Of a stretch of 64,000 nt of DNA, positions 36,638-45,296 are shown in pieces. The DNA comes from Caldilineaceae bacterium bin5 (GTDB lineage Bacteria; Chloroflexota; Anaerolineae; Caldilineales; Caldilineaceae). The stretch lies in contig MPML01000022.1 in assembly GCA_002238445.1 (NCBI GenBank), positions 1-64,000 on the forward strand. The letters are read 5' to 3'. The notes below the pieces were generated by a model that saw only the letters and a program-made list of their open reading frames with translations, made no database searches and had not been told where the DNA came from. Each line of letters begins with the position of its first letter. Within the stretch, counting starts at the first letter, position 1. The translations under genes were made by a program, and so were the position numbers.

Positions 36638-38485
36638 TTACGCCATACTGAGGCTGGCGTCGCCGGGCATATCGCAGTTGAACTCCATTGTAACAGAGCG
36701 CCCGCCGTCGCTGAAGATCACTTGGGCGTATTCGTCGGGGCTGGACGGCTGGCCGGTGGGGCGCCTGTAGTCGCCCAAGAGAATGCGCCGGTAGGTTTTG
36801 AACTCCGCCACCGCGGCCCGGTAGCGCTCAAAATCAGCCGCGGGCGCCTGCCACAGTTTCCCGCTGTAGCCGAAGCCGCCGGCGGAGTGGGAAAGGAAGT
36901 CGTACGTTGTGTAATCGTGGCGGTCCTGACAGATGTTGGTGTTGGCATAGTTGCCGGGCAGAACAGTGTTCAAGCCGTGCTGAAAAGCGCGCACCAGCGC
37001 CGAATGGGTCGTGTGGTCGTTCATCCAAAAGCTGTGGCCGCGGCGCGCGGTGCCGAGGTCGATGCGAAAACCACCGATAGAGCACTGTTCGATAAACAGG
37101 TCCGGACAGGCCGCCATTATCTCGTCCAGAACCTGGTACAACCCTTGCACGTGCCGGATCTGACGCCAACCGATTTCACCGTGGGCGAGATTGTGTTCCC
37201 AGTTGGGGCGCGGATCCTGGCTGTAGTCCCAACGAATCCAGCGCACGCCCCATTCCTCATAGGCGCGCACGATCCGGTCCAGCCACCACTGGCGCGCTTC
37301 TGCCAGACCCAGATCGATCAGGCCGAAATTGGAGTCCTGGAAGTGCATGCCCGGCCCCCGAACGAGCGGCACTTCGGGCGTGTCCCAGAACCAGTCTGGA
37401 TGGGCGCGGTAGAGCTGGCTGTCCTTGTGGGCCCACTCCGGCTCGAACCAGGTGCCGTAATTCAGACCCTGCGAACGCACGTAGTCGGCGAATGGCGCGA
37501 TCCCGCCGGGAAATTTTTCGGAATCCCCTTCCTCCCAGTTGCCGACGCCGTCGCGCCCATCCCCGCTGAACCAGCCGCTGTCTATGCAGAAGTACTCGAG
37601 GCCGGCCGCGGCCGATGCTTCGACCGCGGGACGCAGACTTTTAGCGGTAAAGTTGTCGAGAAAGGCGAACCAGTGATTGAAGGATGTCGGCGGCAGGACC
37701 TCCTCGCCGTCGAGGGAGGGCATGACATGACGGCGGATATGGCGGCGCAGCGCGTTGCCGCCGTCATCGAGGTCGCCGTCGAAGGCCGTGAGCAACACAC
37801 GCGGCAGGGGTAGTGACTGGCCCGGCTGCAGATGCAACGCCAATCCCCACAGGCCGGCCTGCAGTTGAACCGGCCAGTCGCCGGCTGAGCCGCCCGCGCC
37901 CCGCGGCTCCGGTGTCAGGCCGATGCGCCACAGCCCCGACCATTCCACGAAGAGGGCAAAACCCTGGGTGCCCTGCGCATCGCAGACGATTGCGCAGGGC
38001 AGATGGCCGTCAGAGGAGCGACCGCCTTCGCCCGCCTGGATGGAGAAGGTGGGATAGACCTGCGGCGTCTTCAACAGCTGGCGGTCGACGATGGCAAAGT
38101 CATGGGGTGGAAAGTAGTTGGCCAGGAAGCGCACCCCGTTTACGCGCCGGACCCATGGCTCACCGAAGGCCGGCTGCAGCGGCAGGTCCAGGTCCCAGGT
38201 GAGACATTCGCTCAGATTGCGCAGGGGCTGGCTGCCCCGGTTCCTCAGCACGCCCCAACACTCCACCGCGCGCGTGTCAGCGAAAAACTGCATATGCCAC
38301 TCGACTTCAGCGCCGTCATCGGTACGGGCCGTCAGCACATGCTCAGAACCGGTGACGCGCGCCATCCCAGCCACACGCCAGGCATCAGAGGCAATGCCGC
38401 CGATGCCGAAGGGGACGGCCGACTGCGGCGTATCGATATGGTCAAATTGCAGCTGCTCGCGCAGCATCTGAAACCAGGCGCTCAT
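36638..38485 (-). CDS. Alpha-galactosidase, GH36
   Basis: 615 residues from ATG at 38485, with AAGGA 8 nt upstream. The N-terminal beta-supersandwich is followed by a (beta/alpha)8 barrel: NHWFAFLDNFT, FCIDSGWF, GTWFEPEWAHKDS, then the nucleophile D420 in WIRWDYSQDP and the acid/base D490 in GHSFWMNDHTTH. It hydrolyses alpha-1,6-galactosides such as melibiose and raffinose. No signal peptide, so it acts on imported sugars. First gene of the minus-strand GH36-SDR-GH4-PhyH cluster. A second copy of its last ~35 codons lies upstream at 38724-38832. Confidence 0.93.
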   Translation of the reverse strand: MSAWFQMLREQLQFDHIDTPQSAVPFGIGGIASDAWRVAGMARVTGSEHVLTARTDDGAEVEWHMQFFADTRAVECWGVLRNRGSQPLRNLSECLTWDLDLPLQPAFGEPWVRRVNGVRFLANYFPPHDFAIVDRQLLKTPQVYPTFSIQAGEGGRSSDGHLPCAIVCDAQGTQGFALFVEWSGLWRIGLTPEPRGAGGSAGDWPVQLQAGLWGLALHLQPGQSLPLPRVLLTAFDGDLDDGGNALRRHIRRHVMPSLDGEEVLPPTSFNHWFAFLDNFTAKSLRPAVEASAAAGLEYFCIDSGWFSGDGRDGVGNWEEGDSEKFPGGIAPFADYVRSQGLNYGTWFEPEWAHKDSQLYRAHPDWFWDTPEVPLVRGPGMHFQDSNFGLIDLGLAEARQWWLDRIVRAYEEWGVRWIRWDYSQDPRPNWEHNLAHGEIGWRQIRHVQGLYQVLDEIMAACPDLFIEQCSIGGFRIDLGTARRGHSFWMNDHTTHSALVRAFQHGLNTVLPGNYANTNICQDRHDYTTYDFLSHSAGGFGYSGKLWQAPAADFERYRAAVAEFKTYRRILLGDYRRPTGQPSSPDEYAQVIFSDGGRSVTMEFNCDMPGDASLSMA

Positions 38486-38723
38486 GTTGGGATCCTTGCT
38501 GAGGGAGAGGACACCGGATGACAAAAAGAAGGGAGAGAAGCAAGCATAGGAACTCGTTCCCTCTCCTCCGTCGGTATTCAACTGATTGAGCTGATACAGC
38601 AGATTTCACATATTCGAATGCAGGACCAAGGCTACACAACTGTCAGCCCATCGTCAACCTGCGCGGGGTTGCGATGTCCCGGATCTGCTGCGGGGCTGGC
38701 TGGTGGGCCGCCGTGGTTTCCGC

Positions 38724-38832
38724 TAATCCATGCTGAGGCTGGCGCTGCCCGGAGAATCGGTGTTGAACTCCATTGTGACAGAGCGTCCGCCGTCGCTGAA
38801 GATCACCTGGGCGTATTCGTCGGGGCTGGAAA
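38724..38832 (-). pseudogene. Orphan 3' fragment of a second GH36 gene
   Basis: This matches the 3' end of the GH36 gene (36638-36745) closely on the same strand and encodes SPDEYAQVIFSDGGRSVTME then a short tail and stop. Homology ends abruptly at 38832. It is a remnant of a tandem duplicate whose body has been lost. Confidence 0.8.
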
Positions 38833-39015
38833 ACGGCGGGGGGTTGGGTTATTGGAGGGGGCGTTTTGCGTTGTCTGAAAGGGTACAGCGAAATGACCCA
38901 ACAGTTTGGGACACGCCTGAGATTGGATGCGCCGCTAGCCGCGGGCACAGAAATCATGATAGAATGGCGCTACGTCAGCTGTGCTGCGCGCAGCCGCGAT
39001 GTCGGAGGAGGCAGC

Positions 39016-40281
39016 ATGGATTCCAAAGAAGCCCTGCACGACCAATCCCAAACGCAGAACAGTCAATCCCAGGCGGGCAAGACAGGGATGTCTGAGTCCG
39101 CTGCTTCGTACGTGCAAGCGGAGCGTCTTGCGCCGCCCGGCCAGTCTGTCAATCCCTTTGCCCCCGACGATGGCCGCTACGTCACCTTGGAAGAGTACTG
39201 GGCCAGGTGGTATGAGAACCCTTACCCGGACATTGACGTAAGCTACGAATGGAATAACGGCAGACTGGAGGCCAAGCCCTTGCCGAATGAGCCGCAACTC
39301 GACCTTTACAATTGGTTTCTCGATCTGCTACGCCGTTATATCAGTACATACCCTATTGCAAAACTGATCAATCTGGAGACCGGCTTTGTCCTGACGATTG
39401 AGGACCCTGCCGAGCCCTCCGGGCAGCGCGAGGCGGTGCGCAAGCCGGACATCGGCGTGATTCTGAACAGCAACCCGGTGCCGTGGGGAGGTATCGACCA
39501 GCGTCATTTTGACGGGGTCTGCGATTTGGTTGTGGAGGCGGTCTCCGATTCCACGCCGGCGGAAGTGCTGAGGGATACGGAAGAGAAGAGGCGGGACTAT
39601 GCGCTGGCTGGGGTGAAGGAGTACTACATTCTCGACCCCGGCGGCGAGCACATGCGCTTCTACCGCCTCATCCCGGGGGGAGAGTACGAGGAGATACAGC
39701 CGGATGCTGAGGGCGTAATCGGTTCGGATGTGTTGCCAGGATTGCAGTTTCGGTTGGAGGAGATGGAGCGGCAGCCGAATCTGGAGGAGTTGGCACTGAA
39801 CGATGTGTATTCCGGGTATGTGATACCGAAATTTCAGATCGCCGTCACCAAGTCTGAAACAGAAGCACAACGAGCCGATGCGGAGGCTGCCGCGCGCCAA
39901 GCGGAAGTTGCGGCGCGCCGAGCGGCGGAGAAACGAACGGAAGAGGAAGCGCAACGAGCCGATGCGGAGGCTGCCGCGCGCCAAGCAGAGGTGGCGCGGC
40001 TCCGAGGGGCGGACCACCGCGCGGAAGAGCACGCGCACCGAGCCGATGCGGAGGCTGCCGCGCGCCAAGCAGAAGTTGCGGTGCGCCAAGCGGCGGAGCA
40101 ACGAACGGAAGAGGAAGCGCAACGAGCCGATGCGGAGGCTGCCGCGCGCCAAGCAGAAGTTGCGGCGCGCCAAGCGGCGGAGCAACGAGCGGAGGAGGAA
40201 GCAGCCGCCCGCCGAGAAGGCGACGAGCAGATACGGGCGATGGCAGAGGAGTTGGACCGGCTGCGCCGGCAGTCTTCCTGA
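39016..40281 (+). CDS. Uma2-family PD-(D/E)XK protein with coiled-coil repeats (paralogue 1)
   Basis: 421 residues from ATG at 39016, where GGAGGAGG precedes. An Uma2-type endonuclease-like domain spans residues about 60-250: RKPDIGVIL (catalytic Asp), LVVEAVSDSTPAEVLRDTEEKRRDYALAGVKEYYILDP (Glu and Lys). The C-terminus is an Ala/Arg/Glu-rich coiled coil made of four 28-residue repeats (EAQRADAEAAARQAEVAARR type). Uma2 proteins expand in cyanobacteria and Chloroflexota; their function is unknown. A near-identical paralogue follows 271 nt downstream, and even the promoter-like TAGAAT and ribosome site are shared. Confidence 0.9.
   Translation: MDSKEALHDQSQTQNSQSQAGKTGMSESAASYVQAERLAPPGQSVNPFAPDDGRYVTLEEYWARWYENPYPDIDVSYEWNNGRLEAKPLPNEPQLDLYNWFLDLLRRYISTYPIAKLINLETGFVLTIEDPAEPSGQREAVRKPDIGVILNSNPVPWGGIDQRHFDGVCDLVVEAVSDSTPAEVLRDTEEKRRDYALAGVKEYYILDPGGEHMRFYRLIPGGEYEEIQPDAEGVIGSDVLPGLQFRLEEMERQPNLEELALNDVYSGYVIPKFQIAVTKSETEAQRADAEAAARQAEVAARRAAEKRTEEEAQRADAEAAARQAEVARLRGADHRAEEHAHRADAEAAARQAEVAVRQAAEQRTEEEAQRADAEAAARQAEVAARQAAEQRAEEEAAARREGDEQIRAMAEELDRLRRQSS
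39862..40197. repeat. Four 84-bp tandem repeats in Uma2 paralogue 1
   Basis: Units start at 39862, 39946, 40030 and 40114 and encode 28 residues each, four heptads. Unit 2-3 junctions carry point changes (ADHRAEE, HAHRADAE). The next paralogue lacks the full repeats, so the number is variable between copies. Confidence 0.9.
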
Positions 40282-40467
40282 ATTCCTAGAGCAGGGCACT
40301 CTTCTCAGGCACGACCTGCTTGCAAGTGATTGTACCCTCAAAGACCCCTCTCGGTCGCGGCGCGTGTGGCCCCGAAATTGCCCCACAACGCAAACCTGCT
40401 AGCCGGAACTGCGACTCCCTTCTCAAGGAGTTACAGTGTAAGTTGCGGTCGCACTGGGGTTGCCAAG

Positions 40468-40493
40468 CCACTGTAGCCTAGCAGCTACAGTGG
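40468..40493. promoter_or_regulatory. 10-bp dyad upstream of Uma2 paralogue 2, next to a -10-like TAGAAT
   Basis: CCACTGTAGC and GCTACAGTGG form a perfect 10-bp stem with loop CTAGCA. TAGAAT at 40497-40502 follows directly and is conserved upstream of paralogue 1 (38960-38965), which lacks this dyad. It could be an operator or a terminator for the upstream gene. Confidence 0.45.
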
Positions 40494-40552
40494 CGATAGA
40501 ATGCAAGATCGTAGTCCGTGTTGCGCGCAGCCGCAATGCCGGAGGAGGCAGC

Positions 40553-41587
40553 ATGGAATCCAGAGAAACCTTGCACGACAGTTCCAGATCGCAGACAGAT
40601 ACATCCCAGGCGGCCAAGACAGATTTGTCTGACCCTGCAAGCTCGTCCATGCAGGCAGAACCTCTTGCCTCGCCCGGTGTGTCTATCAATCCTTTCGCAC
40701 CCGACGAAGGCCGCTACGTCACCCTGGAAGAATACTGGTCCAGGTGGTATGGGAACCCATACCGGGACATTGACGTAAGCTACGAATGGAACAACGGCAG
40801 ACTGGAGGCCAAACCCCCACACAACGCGCCGCAACTCGACCTCTGCAGCTGGTTTCTCCAACTGTTGCGCCGTTATATCAGTACACATGCCATCGCCAAG
40901 CTGATCAACCTGGAGACCGGCTTCGTCTTGACGATGGAGGATTCGGCGGAGCCCTCCGGGCAGCGCGAGGCGGTGCGCAAGCCGGACATCGGCGTGATTC
41001 TGACCAGCAATCCGGTAACATGGGGAGGCGCTGATCGGCGTCATTTTGACGGGGTCTGCGATTTGGTTGTGGAGGCGGTCTCCGATGCCACGCCTGCAGA
41101 AGTACTGAGGGATACGGAAGAGAAGAGGCGGGACTATGCGCTGGCGGGCGTGAAGGAGTATTACATTCTCGACCCCAGCGGCGAGCATATGCGCTTCTAC
41201 CGGCTAATCGCTGGGGGACGTTACGAGGAGATTCAGCCGGATGCCGAGGGCTTAGTCGGTTCGGAAGTGTTGCCGGGGTTGCAGTTTCGGATGGAAGATC
41301 TGGAACGGCAGACGGATATTATGGAACTGGCGCTGGACGATGTGTATTCCGGGTATGTGCTTCCCGGTTTGCGGGCCGCCCTCGCCAAGGCTGCCGCTAA
41401 GAAGCAACGAGCCAGTGCGGAAGCACAGCGCGCCGATGCGGAAATTGTGGCGCGCCAAGCGGCAGAACATCGGCTCGCAGCGGCAGTACAACGAGCGGAA
41501 GAGGAAGCTGCGGCCCGCAGAGAAGCTGAAGAGCGGCTCCGAGAGATGAAGGCAGAGCTGGCCCGCCTGCGCCGGCAGTCCTCCTGA
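40553..41587 (+). CDS. Uma2-family PD-(D/E)XK protein (paralogue 2)
   Basis: 344 residues from ATG at 40553 behind GGAGGAGG. The Uma2 core is nearly identical to paralogue 1 (RYVTLEEYWSRWYGNPYRDI, RKPDIGVIL, EEKRRDYALAGVKEYYIL). The coiled-coil tail is shorter and more degenerate (KAAAKKQRASAEAQRADAE), ending in the same LRRQSS. The pair is a recent tandem duplication including the 5' region, with the tail lengths diverging. Confidence 0.9.
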   Translation: MESRETLHDSSRSQTDTSQAAKTDLSDPASSSMQAEPLASPGVSINPFAPDEGRYVTLEEYWSRWYGNPYRDIDVSYEWNNGRLEAKPPHNAPQLDLCSWFLQLLRRYISTHAIAKLINLETGFVLTMEDSAEPSGQREAVRKPDIGVILTSNPVTWGGADRRHFDGVCDLVVEAVSDATPAEVLRDTEEKRRDYALAGVKEYYILDPSGEHMRFYRLIAGGRYEEIQPDAEGLVGSEVLPGLQFRMEDLERQTDIMELALDDVYSGYVLPGLRAALAKAAAKKQRASAEAQRADAEIVARQAAEHRLAAAVQRAEEEAAARREAEERLREMKAELARLRRQSS

Positions 41588-41755
41588 GCACACATAGCAA
41601 CAACCTCCTCTCACGCACAACCCGTTCAAAGAAGAATGCATTATAGAGGGCCCTCGTTGCCTGTTCGTTTGCGTGCCGGCCTTGCCGCCTGTTTCCGGGA
41701 ACCTCATTTCCGACGAAACAACTTGACGCCCGAAAGATAAGAAAAGTCCTTCACC

Positions 41756-42367
41756 ATGTCCACTGATGCGACCCGGTCCGGCCACAACGCACGCGGACCC
41801 ACCGACCAATCTGAAGACGCGGTTGTTGATGCCTTGGGGCGAGTTCTCTCCTGCTCGGAAGCGGCGCGCAGTGCCCTGGCGAGTACGCTGCGGGAGGGCG
41901 GCACGGCGGTCGGTACCCTTGCCGGCGTGCGCAGCCTGGATATTGGCATGGAAGGAGAGCGCTCGTGCCTCGCCGGCTATGACGACGAGAGTGAGGTGCG
42001 GGTGCTGATTGACGCCATGTGCTGGACCGAACTGTCCCCGAGCCAGCCGAACGGGTATTTCAGATGGCTGCCGCTGGACCGGCCCGCGGCGCTACTGTTC
42101 GTTGCGCCGGCGGCGCGGCTGGCAAGGCTGTGGCCGGAGCTGTGCCGGCGGGCGGATGAGCAGTTTACGATTATCGGAGCGACGACGCCGGGTGATTTGC
42201 GCGCCGCGACAGTTTCCGGTGGGGAGCGGCGGTTGATGTTGACGAGTTGGGCCGCGTTGTTGGAGTTTATGGAGAGGGTGGTCGGTGGGGCGGGAGATGA
42301 GGAGACGGAGGCGGGTATCAGGCAACTGCGCGGAATGCTCGACCGGATAGACGCGGAGACCTGTTAG
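41756..42367 (+). CDS. Truncated, catalytically degenerate paralogue of the neighbouring PD-(D/E)XK protein
   Basis: 203 residues. It aligns without gaps over its first ~95 residues to the downstream 348-residue protein (e.g. SQPNGYFRWLPLDRPAALLF against NQPNGYLEQLPRCRPAALLF) and up to about residue 203. The nuclease residues of the partner, D71, E86 and K88, are C71, D86 and M88 here, so cleavage is unlikely. The C-terminal ~145 residues of the partner are missing. Either a decaying duplicate or a non-catalytic regulator or immunity partner. The frame is intact, which argues it is still translated. Confidence 0.75.
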   Translation: MSTDATRSGHNARGPTDQSEDAVVDALGRVLSCSEAARSALASTLREGGTAVGTLAGVRSLDIGMEGERSCLAGYDDESEVRVLIDAMCWTELSPSQPNGYFRWLPLDRPAALLFVAPAARLARLWPELCRRADEQFTIIGATTPGDLRAATVSGGERRLMLTSWAALLEFMERVVGGAGDEETEAGIRQLRGMLDRIDAETC

Positions 42368-42439
42368 TCCTGACCGTTCGAAATTGCGGATAAAAGCAGT
42401 GGGTATGAAACCCACAACACATGAAAGAGGCCATTCATT

Positions 42440-43486
42440 ATGCCCATTGACAAGACCCTTTTTGCTCACATTGCTCGCACTCACACAGACAAAGTTGAAA
42501 ATGTAGCCGTTAGAGCACTAGGGCACATCCTGTCTCAATCAGAGGCCGCCCGCGAGGCACTGGCGGAAACGCTGCAGCTTGGAGGCACAGAGGTTGGTCT
42601 CTTAGGTAAAGTACAGACTCAAGCTACTGGCGAAAAAGGGGGGATTCCAGACCTCTCCGTCAAAGCCGACGACGGCACCGAGCCGGTACTGATAGAAGCG
42701 AAGTTCGATGCGCCGCTCACCCCAAACCAGCCCAATGGTTATCTGGAACAGCTGCCGCGGTGCAGACCTGCGGCACTCTTGTTCGTCGCACCCGCGGCTA
42801 GAATTGAAACCTTGTGGCCGGTGTTGCGCAAGAGAGCAGAGGAGGTGTATAAGCTGACCGTCTCTTCGGAGTTTGGCAAACTCCGAAGCGCTTCAATAGC
42901 CTGCGGAGAACGTCGCCTGATGTTGACCAGTTGGGCCGATCTGCTCGACCGTATGGAAACGCAAGCCAATAAAGCCGGGGACACAGCCGCCGAGGCAGAC
43001 ATTATTCAACTGCGCGGCCTCACTGACCAGATGGACGCCGAAATTTTTCTGCCCTGGCGCTCAGAGGATCTGGGCCCGGAGTTCGCCAGGCGAATGCTGA
43101 GTCTAATTGCATTTGTTGACGATTCAACCGACCGCGGCTGCGATGTTGGTTTCTTGGACATTAGAGGGAACGACAGACAGCCGAGATATGAAGGTTACGG
43201 TCGACACATGGAGATCGGTGGGGTGGCAGCGTGGTTCGGCTATATCTTTGATGGCTGGGCACAGCACGAAAACACTCCGTTATGGCTCTTATTCAAACCA
43301 GATACGCTTGAACACTTGCAAAAGGCGGGTCTGGCCGAAACGAGGGTGGTGCAGTGGAGAACAAAGGACTGGAGATACTGCATTCCGATTGCGTTGCCAA
43401 CCAGAGTGGAGCGTGAGAACGCTTTGGATTCCGTGGTCGCCAGCCTGAGGGAGATCGCGGAGCAGCTGATGGCTTCGGACGCCTGA
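42440..43486 (+). CDS. PD-(D/E)XK nuclease-like protein
   Basis: 348 residues. The N-terminal domain has a complete PD-(D/E)XK core: IPDLSV (D71), LIEAKF (E86, K88), then NQPNGYLEQLP. This resembles restriction-type nuclease domains in phage-defence and PD-(D/E)XK family proteins annotated as hypothetical. The C-terminal half (residues 205-348) is a separate alpha/beta domain with no recognised family. It follows its degenerate paralogue by 72 nt on the same strand. Target unknown. Confidence 0.75.
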   Translation: MPIDKTLFAHIARTHTDKVENVAVRALGHILSQSEAAREALAETLQLGGTEVGLLGKVQTQATGEKGGIPDLSVKADDGTEPVLIEAKFDAPLTPNQPNGYLEQLPRCRPAALLFVAPAARIETLWPVLRKRAEEVYKLTVSSEFGKLRSASIACGERRLMLTSWADLLDRMETQANKAGDTAAEADIIQLRGLTDQMDAEIFLPWRSEDLGPEFARRMLSLIAFVDDSTDRGCDVGFLDIRGNDRQPRYEGYGRHMEIGGVAAWFGYIFDGWAQHENTPLWLLFKPDTLEHLQKAGLAETRVVQWRTKDWRYCIPIALPTRVERENALDSVVASLREIAEQLMASDA

Positions 43487-43619
43487 CAGCCTGCACAGCG
43501 TGCGTCCGGAGGTCGTTTCCACCGATACCGTAACCTGATTTGCTTCGCCTGTACCCTTTCTGGTAAGGTCTGCAGGAGCCCTCGAAAAACCTATTGTTTC
43601 CTGTCACCGGGAGTACTCC

Positions 43620-44480
43620 ATGACTGTCGCCGTACCGCTTGAACATCCGGTAAAGGACCGTCTCCTCACTCCGGCGCAGCGCGCTTTCTGGGAAGAGAAC
43701 GGCTATGTCATCATTCCCAACGCGGTGCCGCAGGAAAATCTGGATGCGGTGATCGACGCGATTTGGGAATTCCTCCAGGTTGACCGGGATGACCCGGAAA
43801 CGTGGTACGAGGCGCCGGTAAGCCGCGCCGGTATGCTGGAGATGTTTCACCACCAGTCCCTTTGGGACAATCGCCAACACCCCAAGATCTACCAGGCATT
43901 CGCAGATGTGTGGCAGCAGGAAGAGCTGTGGGTGAGCATCGACCGCGCCAACATGAACCCGCCGGCGCGCTCGCCCGACTGGGACTATAACGGCATGTTC
44001 CACTGGGATATCGACACGACGATGCGGCCCCTTCCGCGTATGGTCCAGGGCGTCCTCTATCTGACCGACACAACCGCTGACCAGGGCGGCTTCCAGTGCG
44101 CGCCGGGTTTCCACAGGCAATTCCATGAATGGATCAAGACGCAGCCGGCGGACCGCAACCCCCGCCGTCCCGATCCGGACGGGCTGGATATAAGGACGAT
44201 TCCCGGACGGGCGGGTGATTTTCTGATCTGGGACAGTATGTTGCCGCACGGCAACAGCCGCAACCACGGCACGAGACCGCGGCTGGCCCAATACATCACC
44301 ATGTTCCCGCCCAGGGACGAGGAAGAACGACGGTATCGCATCAGAGCCTGGCAGGAACGGCTGCCGCCGCGCGGCGATGCCTATCCGGGCGATCCGCGCG
44401 AACTTGAGCAGAAATTCGGCAAGACGGGGCAACTGACCGGACTGGGCAGAAAGCTATTGGGGCTGGAGCCATGGGCCTAA
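43620..44480 (+). CDS. Phytanoyl-CoA dioxygenase family protein
   Basis: 286 residues. TPAQRAFWEENGYVIIPNAV opens a PhyH-type oxygenase; the iron triad is H-x-D in MFHWDIDTT, with the distal His in SMLPHGNSRNHG and the 2-oxoglutarate Arg in GTRPRLAQY. GGGAG precedes the ATG. Only distantly like the PhyH at 33165. Substrate unknown. It stands alone, followed by a MITE. Confidence 0.9.
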   Translation: MTVAVPLEHPVKDRLLTPAQRAFWEENGYVIIPNAVPQENLDAVIDAIWEFLQVDRDDPETWYEAPVSRAGMLEMFHHQSLWDNRQHPKIYQAFADVWQQEELWVSIDRANMNPPARSPDWDYNGMFHWDIDTTMRPLPRMVQGVLYLTDTTADQGGFQCAPGFHRQFHEWIKTQPADRNPRRPDPDGLDIRTIPGRAGDFLIWDSMLPHGNSRNHGTRPRLAQYITMFPPRDEEERRYRIRAWQERLPPRGDAYPGDPRELEQKFGKTGQLTGLGRKLLGLEPWA

Positions 44481-44521
44481 TTTTTCAAATGTGACCGTCG
44501 CATCAACCTTTTTACCCATCT

Positions 44522-44816
44522 GGTAACTACTAAGCCATCTACAGTGTCTGTCTTGACCAGCCCTTTATCGCTGCCGCCATTCTGGCTATCTGATTGCGTA
44601 TTCGGTTTGCGGCAGCCACGTTGGTGGAGCGGCACTGCTGGAATGAGCACACACGGTCGATGAGGCATGTTTTTGTAGGGGGGCGTTGCGGGGGCGCAGC
44701 CCCTGCACAAGGGAGGGCCGAAGGCCCGACCGCCCAAAACACAAACATAAGGAGAGAGAGAAAACTCTTGCTGACCTCGTTCAGAGTTGCGAATCAGTTG
44801 CGGCTGAGTAGTTACC
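44522..44816. mobile_element. MITE-like element, copy B (295 bp)
   Basis: Best-preserved copy. Left end GTAACTACTAAGCC, right end GGCTGAGTAGTTAC (13 of 14 complementary). Conserved core at 44677-44735. The DNA right after it is the 3' remnant of a permease gene, so insertion or an associated deletion removed the rest of that gene. Confidence 0.85.
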
Positions 44817-44996
44817 CCATCCGTATCAGAGGAGAAGCTCCCGATCGCGATTGCCAACCTGCGGGTGCAGGAGAGCAACCAGCATGAACTGCCAATGGCC
44901 GGCTCGACACTGGCTATCATTCCGGTCATTATTCTCGTCCTCGCGCTGCAGCGCCATATCGTGCGGGGGGTCGCCCTCAGCGGGCTGAAGGGCTGA
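44817..44996 (+). pseudogene. 3' remnant of a carbohydrate ABC permease gene
   Basis: The frame ending TGA at 44994-44996 encodes LPIAIANLRVQESNQHELPM, then the hydrophobic last helix AGSTLAIIPVIILVLALQRH and IVRGVALSGLKG. This is the conserved C-terminus of MalG/UgpE-type permeases (compare QRHIVRG..LSGLKG with the intact permeases downstream). Everything 5' is missing and replaced by MITE copy B. Confidence 0.75.
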
Positions 44997-45296
44997 TCCG
45001 TCTGCGAGAACCGATAGAGAAAGTAGCGAACGTCCACGGCCCGGCGCATAGTGCGGCGGGCTCTTTTTGCCTTTGCGGCCTGAGCGATACCTTTCTCCGA
45101 ACCGCCGGCAGCAGATGCGAAGGCACAGATTTGACAGAATATGCTGTTTGCATAAGATAGACGCAGTCTGTGTAAGACAGACATAGCTTCGCAAGCCCCC
45201 CACGCGCCCTTTCCGAGCAGGGGCGTATCAAATACCATCTGGCCTGCCCGTTCTGGCCCGAACATAACTTCATATCATCCAAGGAAGGAGACCCAC

